Source: Verrucomicrobiota bacterium
GTDB lineage: Bacteria; Verrucomicrobiota; Verrucomicrobiia; Opitutales; Opitutaceae
NCBI GenBank assembly: GCA_023443455.1
Contig: JAEZUE010000061.1
Span: forward strand, 1-60,330
Length of the DNA: 60,330 bases
Direction: 5' to 3'
Both the position numbers and the translations under genes were made by a program. Below, piece after piece: positions 42,505 to 50,195 of this stretch (position 1 is its first letter; each line of letters opens with the position of its first letter). The notes under the pieces were generated by a model. It was not told the origin of the DNA. It saw only the letters and a list, made by a program, of their open reading frames with translations, and ran no database searches.

Positions 42505-43575
42505 CTATGGTGTCGACTCAACGGCTGGATCCAACGGCCTCCGTCTCACGGCGAAGAAGAAGGCGGTGCCGCCGCCGAGTAGGTAGAGGTTGAAGGTGAG
42601 CAGGCGCCAGAGCAGCACCACCGCGCCCACCAGCGGCACGGCGACGAACGCCGGCAGGATCAATGCCGCCACGATTTCGACCGCGCCGCCGCCGCCGGGG
42701 GCGACGACCAGCATCGAGAGCATGAAGAGCAGGCCCTGCGCGAGGAAGAGCGGCACCGGGTTCACCGCCGTGCCCATCGCGAACAGGATCAGCGGCAGCA
42801 GACTGTAGCGACACGTCCATTGCACGCTCGCGAGGATGAAGTTCAGGAAGAGCGCGCTCTTGCGCCGGGTCCACAGCAGCGCGAGCGCGTCGCGCATGCG
42901 CGTCAACGTCCGCGAGGTGGCGCGGCGCAGCACACGGTGGCGGGCGGGCAATCGTTTCTTCCGGCCGAAGTGCGTGGCGCCGGCGATCCGTTCGACCAGC
43001 CGGTGGAACCACGCGCTGCGCAGCAGAACCACCGCCAGCACGCACGCCGCGCCGCCGCCGATCAGCGTCGGGATGAGCACGTGGCTGTCGACCTGCGCGA
43101 GCAGTTTTTCGAACAGCGTGTCGTGCAACATCACCCACGCGGCGAACGGCGCCAGGCAGGCGAAGAAGAGCACGTCGATCGCGGCATCCGAGGCCAGCAT
43201 CGAGCCGCTCGCCGCCACCGGGATGCCGGCGCGCTTGAGCAGCGAGAGGCGGATCACCGCGCCGCCGATCCCGGCGGGCGTCGCGGCGACTCCGAACTCC
43301 TGCGACATCGAGGCCTGCAGCGCGGTGCGGTACCGGATCGGATAGCCGAGCGCGCGGCAGAACAGCCAGACGCGCGCGCCGTTGCAGGCCCAGGCCGTGA
43401 ATACGAGAGAGACGAGCAGCGGGATCCAGAGCGGGTTGAAGGCGCGCAGCTGCGTCCACGTCTCCGGCTTCACGGTGAAGACGAACACGGCGACCATCGC
43501 CACGCCGGCGAGGGCCACGCCCTGCAGCACCCAGCGCAGCATGCGTTTCGGATCGATGTGGACGGGCGGTTTCAT
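42505..43575 (-). CDS. Lysylphosphatidylglycerol synthase-TM/flippase-like membrane protein
   Basis: 356 residues with about eight membrane helices of the LPG_synthase_TM (UPF0104) family: FGVAATPAGIGGAVIRLSLL is the conserved PxGIGG-type signature, and VVAPGGGGAVEIVAALIL near the end is the second. The cytoplasmic catalytic transferase domain of MprF is absent, so this is a stand-alone integral part thought to act in lipid or glycan translocation. Last gene of the minus-strand envelope operon with GT4, GNAT and deacetylase genes. Confidence 0.85.
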   Translation of the reverse strand: MKPPVHIDPKRMLRWVLQGVALAGVAMVAVFVFTVKPETWTQLRAFNPLWIPLLVSLVFTAWACNGARVWLFCRALGYPIRYRTALQASMSQEFGVAATPAGIGGAVIRLSLLKRAGIPVAASGSMLASDAAIDVLFFACLAPFAAWVMLHDTLFEKLLAQVDSHVLIPTLIGGGAACVLAVVLLRSAWFHRLVERIAGATHFGRKKRLPARHRVLRRATSRTLTRMRDALALLWTRRKSALFLNFILASVQWTCRYSLLPLILFAMGTAVNPVPLFLAQGLLFMLSMLVVAPGGGGAVEIVAALILPAFVAVPLVGAVVLLWRLLTFNLYLLGGGTAFFFAVRRRPLDPAVESTP

Positions 43576-43583
43576 GTTGCGAC

Positions 43584-43739
43584 GTGGCGCGGCGCTTCAG
43601 CCCGCGCTGCTTGATTCGAGAGAACTCGCCAGACCGCCGCATCCCATTCGGTTTCGCCGGCGGGCAACCGGGGCCGGGCGAGCGCCCGCATCCGGGAACC
43701 GGTCCGACTCTGCCGAGGCGGGCTGAAGCACCGCCCCAC
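43584..43739. repeat. Palindromic element with 22-bp inverted ends
   Basis: Left end 43584-43605 (GTGGCGCGGCGCTTCAGC..) and right end 43718-43739 are reverse complements at 20 of 22 positions. The 156-bp element nearly fills the gap between the deacetylase and flippase-like genes. The same GGGCTGAAGC(A/G)CCGC end motif recurs near 30480 and 45797. Confidence 0.8.
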
Positions 43740-43753
43740 GGTCTGCGGTTTGC

Positions 43754-44734
43754 TCATGTCTCACCTCCCAGCGGCGGCGTGTCGGCCGGCAGCAGATCGC
43801 GGTAACACGCCGCGGTGCGGTCGCGCAGATGGCGGGCGATCATGGCGCGCAACGACGCCTCGATGGCCGGGTGATGAAAATCCACGGGATGCACGGCGAT
43901 GCGCAGCACGGGCGCCTTCCGCTGCCACCAACCCCAGAGGCGCACCCAGCGGCACGAGCACCAGCGTCGCCATGCGGCGCGTACGCTCCAGACGAGGACA
44001 GGGGCGGGCACGGCGCGGAACGCGGAGGTGGGTTGTCCGGTGTAGGAGCCTGCTTGCAGGCGATCCGGGCGAGGTTGGGCGAAGGAGTCCGGTCGGAGAC
44101 CGGACCTACTGGGCCGGCCGGACGGCGGGTAGGACCGGTCTGCGACCGGTTCCGCGGGACCCGGTTGGGCGGACGGCGGTGTTTTCGCCTGCAAGCAGGC
44201 TCCTACAGAGGCGGTCTGGGCCCGGCCCGGTTCCGTTTTCAGCAGCTCGACCGAACCCCAGCGCGTACTGTAGTGGAAACCCAGTTGCGCGAGCGCGGAG
44301 CGGGCGGCGTTGCTTTGCAGCCAGGCGGGCGCGGTGAAGCCCCAGACGGGCACGCCGCAACCGTCGCGCACGATGCGCAGCCCCTCGCGCAGGCGGCGCT
44401 CCGCCTCGGGCTCGTCGATCTGGTAGAACTCGCCCTCGCCGGCGGTGTAGTGTTTGCCCATCGCGCGTTGCACGGCGTTGCCGGTGATGGCGTCGGCCTC
44501 GTGGAGGTAGGCGTGCAGGCAGATTTCATGGCCCTCGGCGGCGCGGGCCTGGAGCCACCCGACGAACTCGCGGTCCTCGTGGCAGGGTGGGGCACCATGC
44601 CAGCGCGGCACGACCAGCAACGTGGCGCGCTCCAGCCCGAGCTCGCGGCACAGCGCAAGGAAACGTTCGCACTCGTTCCGCGACCCGGGGTGCAGGTCGT
44701 GGAAGGAGACGATGAGTTGGCGCGCGGCGGGCAT
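43754..44734 (-). CDS. DUF2334-type polysaccharide deacetylase interrupted in frame by a repeat
   Basis: 326 residues. N-terminal VSFHDLHPGS carries the NodB-like metal-binding Asp, HEICLHAYLHEAD is the HxxxH-type site, and WGFTAPAW and LRIAVHPVDFHHP complete the fold, so a cation-dependent N-/O-deacetylase of a cell-envelope glycan is likely. Residues about 175-235 (TASVGACLQAK.. to ..LQAGSYTGQ) have no place in the family; they are encoded by a palindromic element at 44042-44206 whose insertion kept the frame. Family sequences run from a WGSVELL strand almost straight into an APVLVWS-like strand. Whether the enzyme still folds is open. Start ATG 44734. Confidence 0.82.
   Translation of the reverse strand: MPAARQLIVSFHDLHPGSRNECERFLALCRELGLERATLLVVPRWHGAPPCHEDREFVGWLQARAAEGHEICLHAYLHEADAITGNAVQRAMGKHYTAGEGEFYQIDEPEAERRLREGLRIVRDGCGVPVWGFTAPAWLQSNAARSALAQLGFHYSTRWGSVELLKTEPGRAQTASVGACLQAKTPPSAQPGPAEPVADRSYPPSGRPSRSGLRPDSFAQPRPDRLQAGSYTGQPTSAFRAVPAPVLVWSVRAAWRRWCSCRWVRLWGWWQRKAPVLRIAVHPVDFHHPAIEASLRAMIARHLRDRTAACYRDLLPADTPPLGGET
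44042..44206. repeat. Palindromic element inside the deacetylase gene
   Basis: GTAGGAGCCTGCTTGCAGGC.. (44042-44063) and its exact reverse complement (44185-44206) are 22-bp perfect inverted ends of a 165-bp element. Between them lie two smaller palindromes based on GGTCTCCGACC/GGTCGCAGACC. 165 is a multiple of three, so the host frame stays open. Confidence 0.85.
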
Positions 44735-44735
44735 T

Positions 44736-44883
44736 ATGGAGTGCGGCGGCTCGACGCCGCTTTGGCCGGGCCGGCTCGACGGCCCGCCCTCGTGTCATTG
44801 GCTGTTTCGGTGCGACCAAGGTCGCACCCTACGGCCGCGTCAAGCCGCGGCAGAGAAAGCGGCGTCGAGCCGCCGCACTCCAT
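44736..44883. repeat. Palindromic element with 28-bp perfect inverted ends
   Basis: ATGGAGTGCGGCGGCTCGAC.. (44736-44763) is exactly complementary to 44856-44883. Inside is a further hairpin GGTGCGACC/GGTCGCACC (44809-44828). The 148-bp element begins 2 bp before the deacetylase start codon and ends 18 bp from the GNAT stop, filling the whole spacer. Confidence 0.9.
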
Positions 44884-44900
44884 GACGCCCGTTTCCATTC

Positions 44901-45587
44901 CTACACCCGGCCCGTGTTCGGGTCGTATTTCGTGAAATCCATGAACGCGGTGGCGAGGTAGACGGGCTCCTCGGTGAGATGGTCCCATTTCGAGATCCGC
45001 CGCCGGTCGAGGATCTGGAAGCCGTAGCGTTCGAACATGCGTGGGGTGCGGGTGTCGTCGCGCACCTGCATCTGACCAAAAACGCCGCGCACGTCGCCGC
45101 GCGCGGCGAGCGCCTTCACGAACGGGAAGATCAGGATGCGCGTGGCCTGGCCGTTGCGGTAGGGCGGCAGGAGGTTGATGTGGAAATGGGCCATGCCCTT
45201 CGGCGCGGGCGGGGTCTCCTTGCCGGCGCGGGTGAAGATCCACCACAGAAACTTCAGGCTGGCGCGGTTGTACTGGAACGTCGCGATGCGCCAGAGGCCC
45301 TTCGGCACGATCACGAACGCGAGCAGCAGCGCGCCGATCCAGGCGTTGTAGCGAAAACGTCGGCACGCCAGCAGGTAGCCGACGACCTCGCCCGTCTCGT
45401 CGTCCTCGGCGATGAGGGCGTGCTCGTACTCCCAGTCGGTGTAGTAACGCGTGAGGTAGTCGGCGAAGACGTCGCGGTCGCAGAACACCGGGTCGATCGG
45501 GTTGCCCATGCAGCCGGTGTCGGCGCAGATACGGCGCACGGCTTCGCGGTCGGCAGGTGTGTAGGGGCGAACTCGGCAGGAAGGCAT
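44901..45587 (-). CDS. GNAT-fold acetyltransferase-like protein
   Basis: 228 residues. N-terminal VRPYTPADREAVRRICADTG is the GNAT beta1-alpha1 start; ALIAEDDETGEVVGYLLAC is the beta2-beta3 hairpin; MAHFHINLLPPYRNGQATRILIF is the acetyl-CoA pyrophosphate loop (a Q/R-x-x-G-x-A/G-like form, RNGQAT). MFERYGFQILDRR matches the C-terminal strand. Two hydrophobic stretches in the middle (WIGALLLAFVIVPKGLW and ASLKFLWWIF) may associate with the membrane. It is between the GT4 and deacetylase genes of the envelope operon. Confidence 0.85.
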   Translation of the reverse strand: MPSCRVRPYTPADREAVRRICADTGCMGNPIDPVFCDRDVFADYLTRYYTDWEYEHALIAEDDETGEVVGYLLACRRFRYNAWIGALLLAFVIVPKGLWRIATFQYNRASLKFLWWIFTRAGKETPPAPKGMAHFHINLLPPYRNGQATRILIFPFVKALAARGDVRGVFGQMQVRDDTRTPRMFERYGFQILDRRRISKWDHLTEEPVYLATAFMDFTKYDPNTGRV

Positions 45588-45745
45588 GGGAAGAGACGTG
45601 GAACTCGGAAGGCGGAACGATGAAGGACGGGCAGCGAACTTCGAACGTTGAACATTGAACTTTGAACCCGGAATGCCGGCGGCTGGTCAGTGAGCTTGCT
45701 CGCGTTGGTTGGGCGCCCGCGAGCGGGCGGGCCGACTGCGCGCGC
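45588..45745. repeat. Low-complexity spacer in the envelope operon
   Basis: Between the GT4 stop and the GNAT start. About 45640-45672 is a run of degenerate TTGAAC-type units (ACTTCGAACGTTGAACATTG..). The rest is short inverted GCCCGC-type motifs. No gene. Confidence 0.55.
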
Positions 45746-46984
45746 CTACCTCGTCTTGGTCGGCTGCACCTTTGGTGTGGGTCGGGCGGACGCAGGCTGA
45801 AGCACCGCGCTACGGCGGCGGTTTTCGGCGATGAGGCGGGCGTAGAGCGCGAAGATCTTTTCGAACGTGCGGTCGATCGAGAAACGCGCGTCGAGGGCGG
45901 CGTGCCGGGCCGCGCGTTCGGCGGGTGTGATCTCGGGGCGGCGCAGGGCGCCATCGAGGGCGGCGGCGAGGCCTTCGGCGGTGCCGGTCTCGGCGAGCAG
46001 CGGGGCGGCTTCACACGAAAGACTTTCCTCCAGGCCCCCGCCGCGCACGGCGAGCACCGGTGTGCCGCAGGCCTGGGCTTCGAGCGAGACGATGCCGAAA
46101 GTCTCCCAACGACCGGCGTGCACGAAGAGATCGGCGGCACTGTAGAGATCGGCGAGCCGCTCGGCAGATTCGCAGTAGGGCAACCAGGTGAGATTCGGGC
46201 GGCGGTTGGCCTCGAGGTGGACCCAGTCGTCGAGTTCGCCGTCGCCCACGAGCACGAGGTGGCACGGCGGGGTGTCGGGATCGAGCCGGTCGAGTGCGCC
46301 GAGCAGGTTCTTGATGCCCTTTTCGCGGGCGAGGCGGCCGACGAAGAGCACGAGCCGGGTGTCGTCTTTCAGGCCGAACTCGGCGCGGATGCGGTCGCGC
46401 GACTCGCGCGGGCGGAAGAGCGTGGTGTCGGTGCCGAGCGGGATGTGCTCGATGCGCTGGATACCGCCGCGGCGCAGCGTTTCCACGAGGTGGCCGCTGG
46501 CGACGATTGTGGCGTCCATCGTGTTGTAGAGGCGTTTGATGTAGCGGCGGATCGGCGCGGAGAGGGCGCGGGCGATCAGTTTTCCCGAGAAGCGCACGAT
46601 GGTGCGGTCGAGTGCGCGGGGGAAATCGGAGTGGTAGAAGGCGACGACCGGGATGCCGAGTTTGCGGCCGACCTCGAGCCCGATCCACGCGGTGCGGTAG
46701 GGGTCGCCGATCTCGATCAGGTCGGGTTTCTCGCGGCGGACGGCTTCGATGATGCGGTGCTTGTTGAGCAGCATCCGGTAGCTCTTGGAGCCGGGCAGGC
46801 GCATCGACTCGATCTCGTACACGGCGTGGCCGGAACCGGCGGTGACGTGGTTGCGGTACGAGGGGATGATCAGGACATGGCGGCAGCCCGGCCGGGCTTC
46901 GAGGCGGAGGCGCTTGTCGTGCAAGTAGCGCTTCACGCCGCCGCCGAGCGGGCTGTGGAATTGGGCGATGTCGCAGATCGTCAT
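45746..46984 (-). CDS. Family 4 glycosyltransferase
   Basis: 412 residues with the GT-B fold. N-terminus MTICDIAQFHSPLGGGVKRYL (Gly-rich acceptor loop), the C-terminal half with LFVGRLAREKGIKNLLGAL, and the EX7E motif in ETFGIVSLEAQACGTPVLAVRGGG. It transfers a sugar to an envelope acceptor, exact sugar unknown. The last about 20 residues (RRRSAVLQPASARPTPKVQPTKTR) are encoded by one of the dispersed TTCAGCC-type repeat ends, so the native C-terminus was probably near ENRRR. First gene of the operon with GNAT, deacetylase and flippase-like genes. Start ATG 46984. Confidence 0.92.
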   Translation of the reverse strand: MTICDIAQFHSPLGGGVKRYLHDKRLRLEARPGCRHVLIIPSYRNHVTAGSGHAVYEIESMRLPGSKSYRMLLNKHRIIEAVRREKPDLIEIGDPYRTAWIGLEVGRKLGIPVVAFYHSDFPRALDRTIVRFSGKLIARALSAPIRRYIKRLYNTMDATIVASGHLVETLRRGGIQRIEHIPLGTDTTLFRPRESRDRIRAEFGLKDDTRLVLFVGRLAREKGIKNLLGALDRLDPDTPPCHLVLVGDGELDDWVHLEANRRPNLTWLPYCESAERLADLYSAADLFVHAGRWETFGIVSLEAQACGTPVLAVRGGGLEESLSCEAAPLLAETGTAEGLAAALDGALRRPEITPAERAARHAALDARFSIDRTFEKIFALYARLIAENRRRSAVLQPASARPTPKVQPTKTR

Positions 46985-47286
46985 GTCGGGTCGGGAGGCG
47001 GAGGTTGGGCCGGCGGGCGCGGTGGGACAACCCCTTAACCGTGACGATGCGGTCGAGAGGCGAGCGTCGAGGGCCGAGCGTCAAACCATCGGTGGCGAGC
47101 TTTCATCACGAGTGCGTTGCTCGATCTCCTCTGTGATCGGCCCCTCGACGCTCGTCCCTCGTCACTCGACCGAGTGCTTACCCCTTAACCGCCGTCGTTT
47201 GCTCCGGTGTACGGTGCCGAGCGATGTCGCTGTCGTGGCGGGGAATCGTTCTCGCGCTTCCCGGTGCGCTTTGTTCGCCTGACCGC
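46985..47286. other. 302-bp divergent gap, promoters plus 140-bp repeat
   Basis: Separates the GT4 operon from the plus-strand membrane protein. It holds repeat copy R2 and its flanking direct repeats. Promoters for both sides must lie here, but I could not pick clear -35/-10 boxes by eye. Confidence 0.5.
47041..47180 (+). mobile_element. 140-bp MITE-like element, copy R2, with 10-bp target duplication
   Basis: A full 140-bp copy beginning GTGACGATGCGG and ending GAGTGCTTA. It is bounded exactly by CCCCTTAACC at 47031-47040 and again at 47181-47190, as expected for a target-site duplication. The ends carry imperfect inverted GCGAGCGTCGAGGG-type sequences. No open frame that could encode a transposase is present. 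Confidence 0.82.
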
Positions 47287-49074
47287 ATGAGACTGCGTCG
47301 GCACAGTATCATCCTGTTCGCGATCATCGGGCTCTCGTTGCTGCTGCGCGGCGCGACTTACGTGGCGTTTTTGCAGACGGCCCTGCCGTGGTTTCCCGAA
47401 GAAGCGGCCCAGACCGACATGCATGCGACGTGGCAGTGGTCGGGGCAGATTCTCGCCGGCGATCTTCTCGGGCGCGAAACCTACCATCCCGAATTCCAGT
47501 GGATGCAAAACGCCGGCCAGCGGGAGGAGTGGGCGAAGCGCTGGGGCGATATCCGGATCTTCCAGCAGGAGCCTCTGTACACCTATTTCGTCGCGGCGCT
47601 CCGCTGGCTGTTTCCCGCGCCGTTGCGCACGTTGCCGTTGATCCAGTTGGTGCTCGGCGGGGCGTTGTTGCCGTTGGGTGTATATCTCTTGGGCCGGCAG
47701 CTCGTCGGCCGGGGTGCGGGTCTTTACGCCGCGGGAGTCGCGGCGGTTTTTGGGCCGGCGATCTTCTATCAATGCGCCGTGTTGCGTGACTGGACGATCC
47801 CGATCGGGAGCGCGTTTTTCCTCGCGTTCGCGATCGCGGCGATCCGGCAGTTCCGCCTCGGCTGGATTTTTGCCGCGGGGGTCTTGCTGGGGATCGGCGT
47901 GATGATGAAGGCGACGGCGCTGTTGTGGCTGCCGGTCCTGCTTGGCTGGTGGTGGTGGGCGGCCAAGAAGCACCCGGTCCAGGCGCGCTTCGGCAAGGGG
48001 GCGGCCGTGCTGGTCCTCGGTTTGGTCGTGGGGCTTTCGCCGTTGCTGGTGCGCAATGGCATCGTGGGGGCTCCGTTGCTGGCGCTGTCGAATCGCGGGC
48101 CGGAGGGATTGATCCAGGGAAATGCGGCCGACGCCAACCCGGTGGGCCTCTCGTCACCGGCCTCCCAAGATGCGACGCTCAAGGGGGCGGGCGGCAGCTC
48201 CCTCAAAGTCGTCGGCGAAATCCTGCGGGGGTATTGGGCCTCGCCGGGGGATTTCTCCCGGGTGCAGGGGGCGAAGCTGCGGGCGGCGTTCGCCCCGGTC
48301 GATATCGCCGACAATTTCTCGTACGACTATGGGCTCCTGCGCCTGCCGGTTCTGCGGTTCTGCCCGTCGTGGGGACTGTTGCTGGCGTTGGGGATCCCGG
48401 GCGTGGTCTTTTTGTTGGTCAAACGCCGGGGGCGCGCCCTTTGGATCGGCGGCATCTTGGCGGCGAATGCGGTCGCCGTGTTGCTTCCCATCGCGCTCGG
48501 CCGCTACCGCCTGGAGGCGCTTCCGCTGCTCGCGATCGGCGCCGGCCAGATGCTGCGGCTCGGGGTGATCGAGCTTCGCCGGCGCCGGTGGACGAGTCTG
48601 GCGCTGGGAGCCGGCGGCGTGGTTGGGTTGGGGTTGCTTTGCCAATGGATGTGGCCGCCGGCGTGGCTTCCGTGGGATCTGCGCCAGTCGCTCCAGATCG
48701 TGGAGCGGGGCGCCTCGATCTACATCTACTCCGAGCAGCATCGTTATGAGGAGGCGGCCGACGAAGCCGCGGAGTTGTCGGCTCGTGCGGCGTTGTTTCC
48801 CGGTGGGCGCGAAGAGGAGGTCCGCGCGCGCCAGAGCGAGATCGTGAGCCTAGTGCTCGGCACCTTGAAAGCGGCCGAGGCGGGAGATCGCCCGCAGGCG
48901 ACTTCCTTCTTCGAGCGCGCCCGGCAGCGGGTCCAAAATGGGGTGACGGCGAAGCTGTTGACCCCGCGGGATGTCGCGCTGGTGCTGGCGCAAAACTTCC
49001 CGCGCGAGATGGCCGAGCAGTTGACCGGAATGTTGTTCTCCGCCTCGCCGATCGAGTTCGCACCGGCGTCGTAA
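47287..49074 (+). CDS. GT-C-like polytopic membrane glycosyltransferase
   Basis: 595 residues with about ten membrane helices and a 130-residue C-terminal soluble helical tail (SEQHRYEEAADEAAELSARAA.., TPR-like in look). The first outer loop contains QTDMHATWQW with an Asp in the position of the GT-C catalytic acid (as in ArnT/PMT relatives). It therefore probably uses a polyprenyl-phosphate sugar. It lies opposite the GT4 operon and may belong to the same envelope-glycan process. Start ATG 47287 (MRLRRHS); an alternative ATG at 47224 adds 21 residues. Confidence 0.8.
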   Translation: MRLRRHSIILFAIIGLSLLLRGATYVAFLQTALPWFPEEAAQTDMHATWQWSGQILAGDLLGRETYHPEFQWMQNAGQREEWAKRWGDIRIFQQEPLYTYFVAALRWLFPAPLRTLPLIQLVLGGALLPLGVYLLGRQLVGRGAGLYAAGVAAVFGPAIFYQCAVLRDWTIPIGSAFFLAFAIAAIRQFRLGWIFAAGVLLGIGVMMKATALLWLPVLLGWWWWAAKKHPVQARFGKGAAVLVLGLVVGLSPLLVRNGIVGAPLLALSNRGPEGLIQGNAADANPVGLSSPASQDATLKGAGGSSLKVVGEILRGYWASPGDFSRVQGAKLRAAFAPVDIADNFSYDYGLLRLPVLRFCPSWGLLLALGIPGVVFLLVKRRGRALWIGGILAANAVAVLLPIALGRYRLEALPLLAIGAGQMLRLGVIELRRRRWTSLALGAGGVVGLGLLCQWMWPPAWLPWDLRQSLQIVERGASIYIYSEQHRYEEAADEAAELSARAALFPGGREEEVRARQSEIVSLVLGTLKAAEAGDRPQATSFFERARQRVQNGVTAKLLTPRDVALVLAQNFPREMAEQLTGMLFSASPIEFAPAS

Positions 49075-49176
49075 CGAAGCACCGAGGCATCCCGATCGTG
49101 GGTGCGGCACTGGTGGCCGGGCGGTGGGTGAGGCCGGTCGGGGCGCGATTGGCGTGCCCGGGGTGGGCACGAAAAA

Positions 49177-49200
49177 GGGCGAGCCGCGGAAGGCTCGCCC
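49177..49200 (-). terminator. Terminator of the SYLF gene
   Basis: GGGCGAGCC (49177-49185) pairs with GGCTCGCCC (49192-49200), 6-nt loop; on the minus strand it is followed by TTTTTC. Confidence 0.88.
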
Positions 49201-49228
49201 GGATCGGTTGGCGGATGGCGACCGGCGC

Positions 49229-49909
49229 TCAGTTGCCGGCGATCTGTTGCACGTAGTCGGTGAGGAACGTGGCCTCCTGCGGCGCATTGATCCAGTCGGA
49301 GTAGAGGATCTCCGGCATGCTGTGCATGGTCTGGTAGAAGGCGCGGTTGCTGGTGTTGTCGGCCGAGAGCCAGCCGGTCTTGACCTTGGCGCCGGCGAAC
49401 AACCCGCTGTTCTTCTGATAGACGTAGACGGAGGCCTTAATGATCTGGGTGGCCTCCTGCACGTCGCGGGTGAGTGGCCCGGCCACGGCGGCGGCATCGA
49501 CACCGAAATTGAAACGCGGCTTGAAGAGCAGGCGGGCGCCCTCGGCGTCGTTGACGACGAATACGGTGTTCACCGACTTGGCGCCGAGCTGGATGCCCAC
49601 GCTCGCTTCGCCGGCGTCGAGGAAGGTCGGCACGCTCCAACGGCCGTCGGGCCGGCGCACGAGCACGACGCCGTAGCCACCCTTGGCGCCGAAGATGAAA
49701 CCGGCTTGGAACTCGTTGACGATTACCAGCGCCTTGGCATCGCGCAGCACCTGGTCCGGAATCGCCGTCGAGGGCGAGGCTTGGAACTCCCGCAGGATCG
49801 CTTCGCAACTCTCGACCTGGGTGACGAGTGACTTGCGGCTCTCGCCGGCGGTGGCCAGCGGGATCGCGACAAGTGCGACTACGAGGGAGACGAGTGTGCG
49901 CAGGTGCAT
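49229..49909 (-). CDS. SYLF/Ysc84-domain exported protein
   Basis: 226 residues: signal peptide 1-22 (ends ATAGES), then the SYLF (lipid-binding Ysc84) pattern: DAKALVIVNEFQAGFIFGAKGGYGVVLVRR, GRWSVPTFLDAGEASVGIQLGAKSVNTVFVV, and FNFGVDAAAVAGPL. The fold binds phosphoinositide-like lipids in eukaryotes; in bacteria the exported forms have no settled role. Start ATG 49909; flanked by its own terminator. Confidence 0.9.
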   Translation of the reverse strand: MHLRTLVSLVVALVAIPLATAGESRKSLVTQVESCEAILREFQASPSTAIPDQVLRDAKALVIVNEFQAGFIFGAKGGYGVVLVRRPDGRWSVPTFLDAGEASVGIQLGAKSVNTVFVVNDAEGARLLFKPRFNFGVDAAAVAGPLTRDVQEATQIIKASVYVYQKNSGLFAGAKVKTGWLSADNTSNRAFYQTMHSMPEILYSDWINAPQEATFLTDYVQQIAGN

Positions 49910-50195
49910 GGTGCTGTGATTCGGAAGCGGGTGGCGTGTTCCCGGGGGAACAAGTGGCGCGAGGAGTTATCGAAAAACGTCGGCGTGCGCAAGCTCCGGT
50001 CTGGCACGCGGTTGTGGTCCATCGTCCGAGGTGCGATCCGCGCGCCCGGTTTCCCGCCTTGGGGTGCGGGCCGGATCGGCCTTGCGGGGGGAAGCGGCGG
50101 CGCCTAGCCGTTGGGGCAATGGTGCCCGCCCTTTTCATCGACGCCTGCGTCGTGGTTCCCCACGGCTGCGGTGTGCCCGCCCCGGGAGCGCGCCG

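Noticed and set aside
47100..47180. Short open frames in the 140-bp repeats reading GEL(P/S)(T/A/S)RVL..VIGPSTLV
   Set aside because: They recur only because the repeat recurs, vary in frame limits and have no start signals; not treated as genes.
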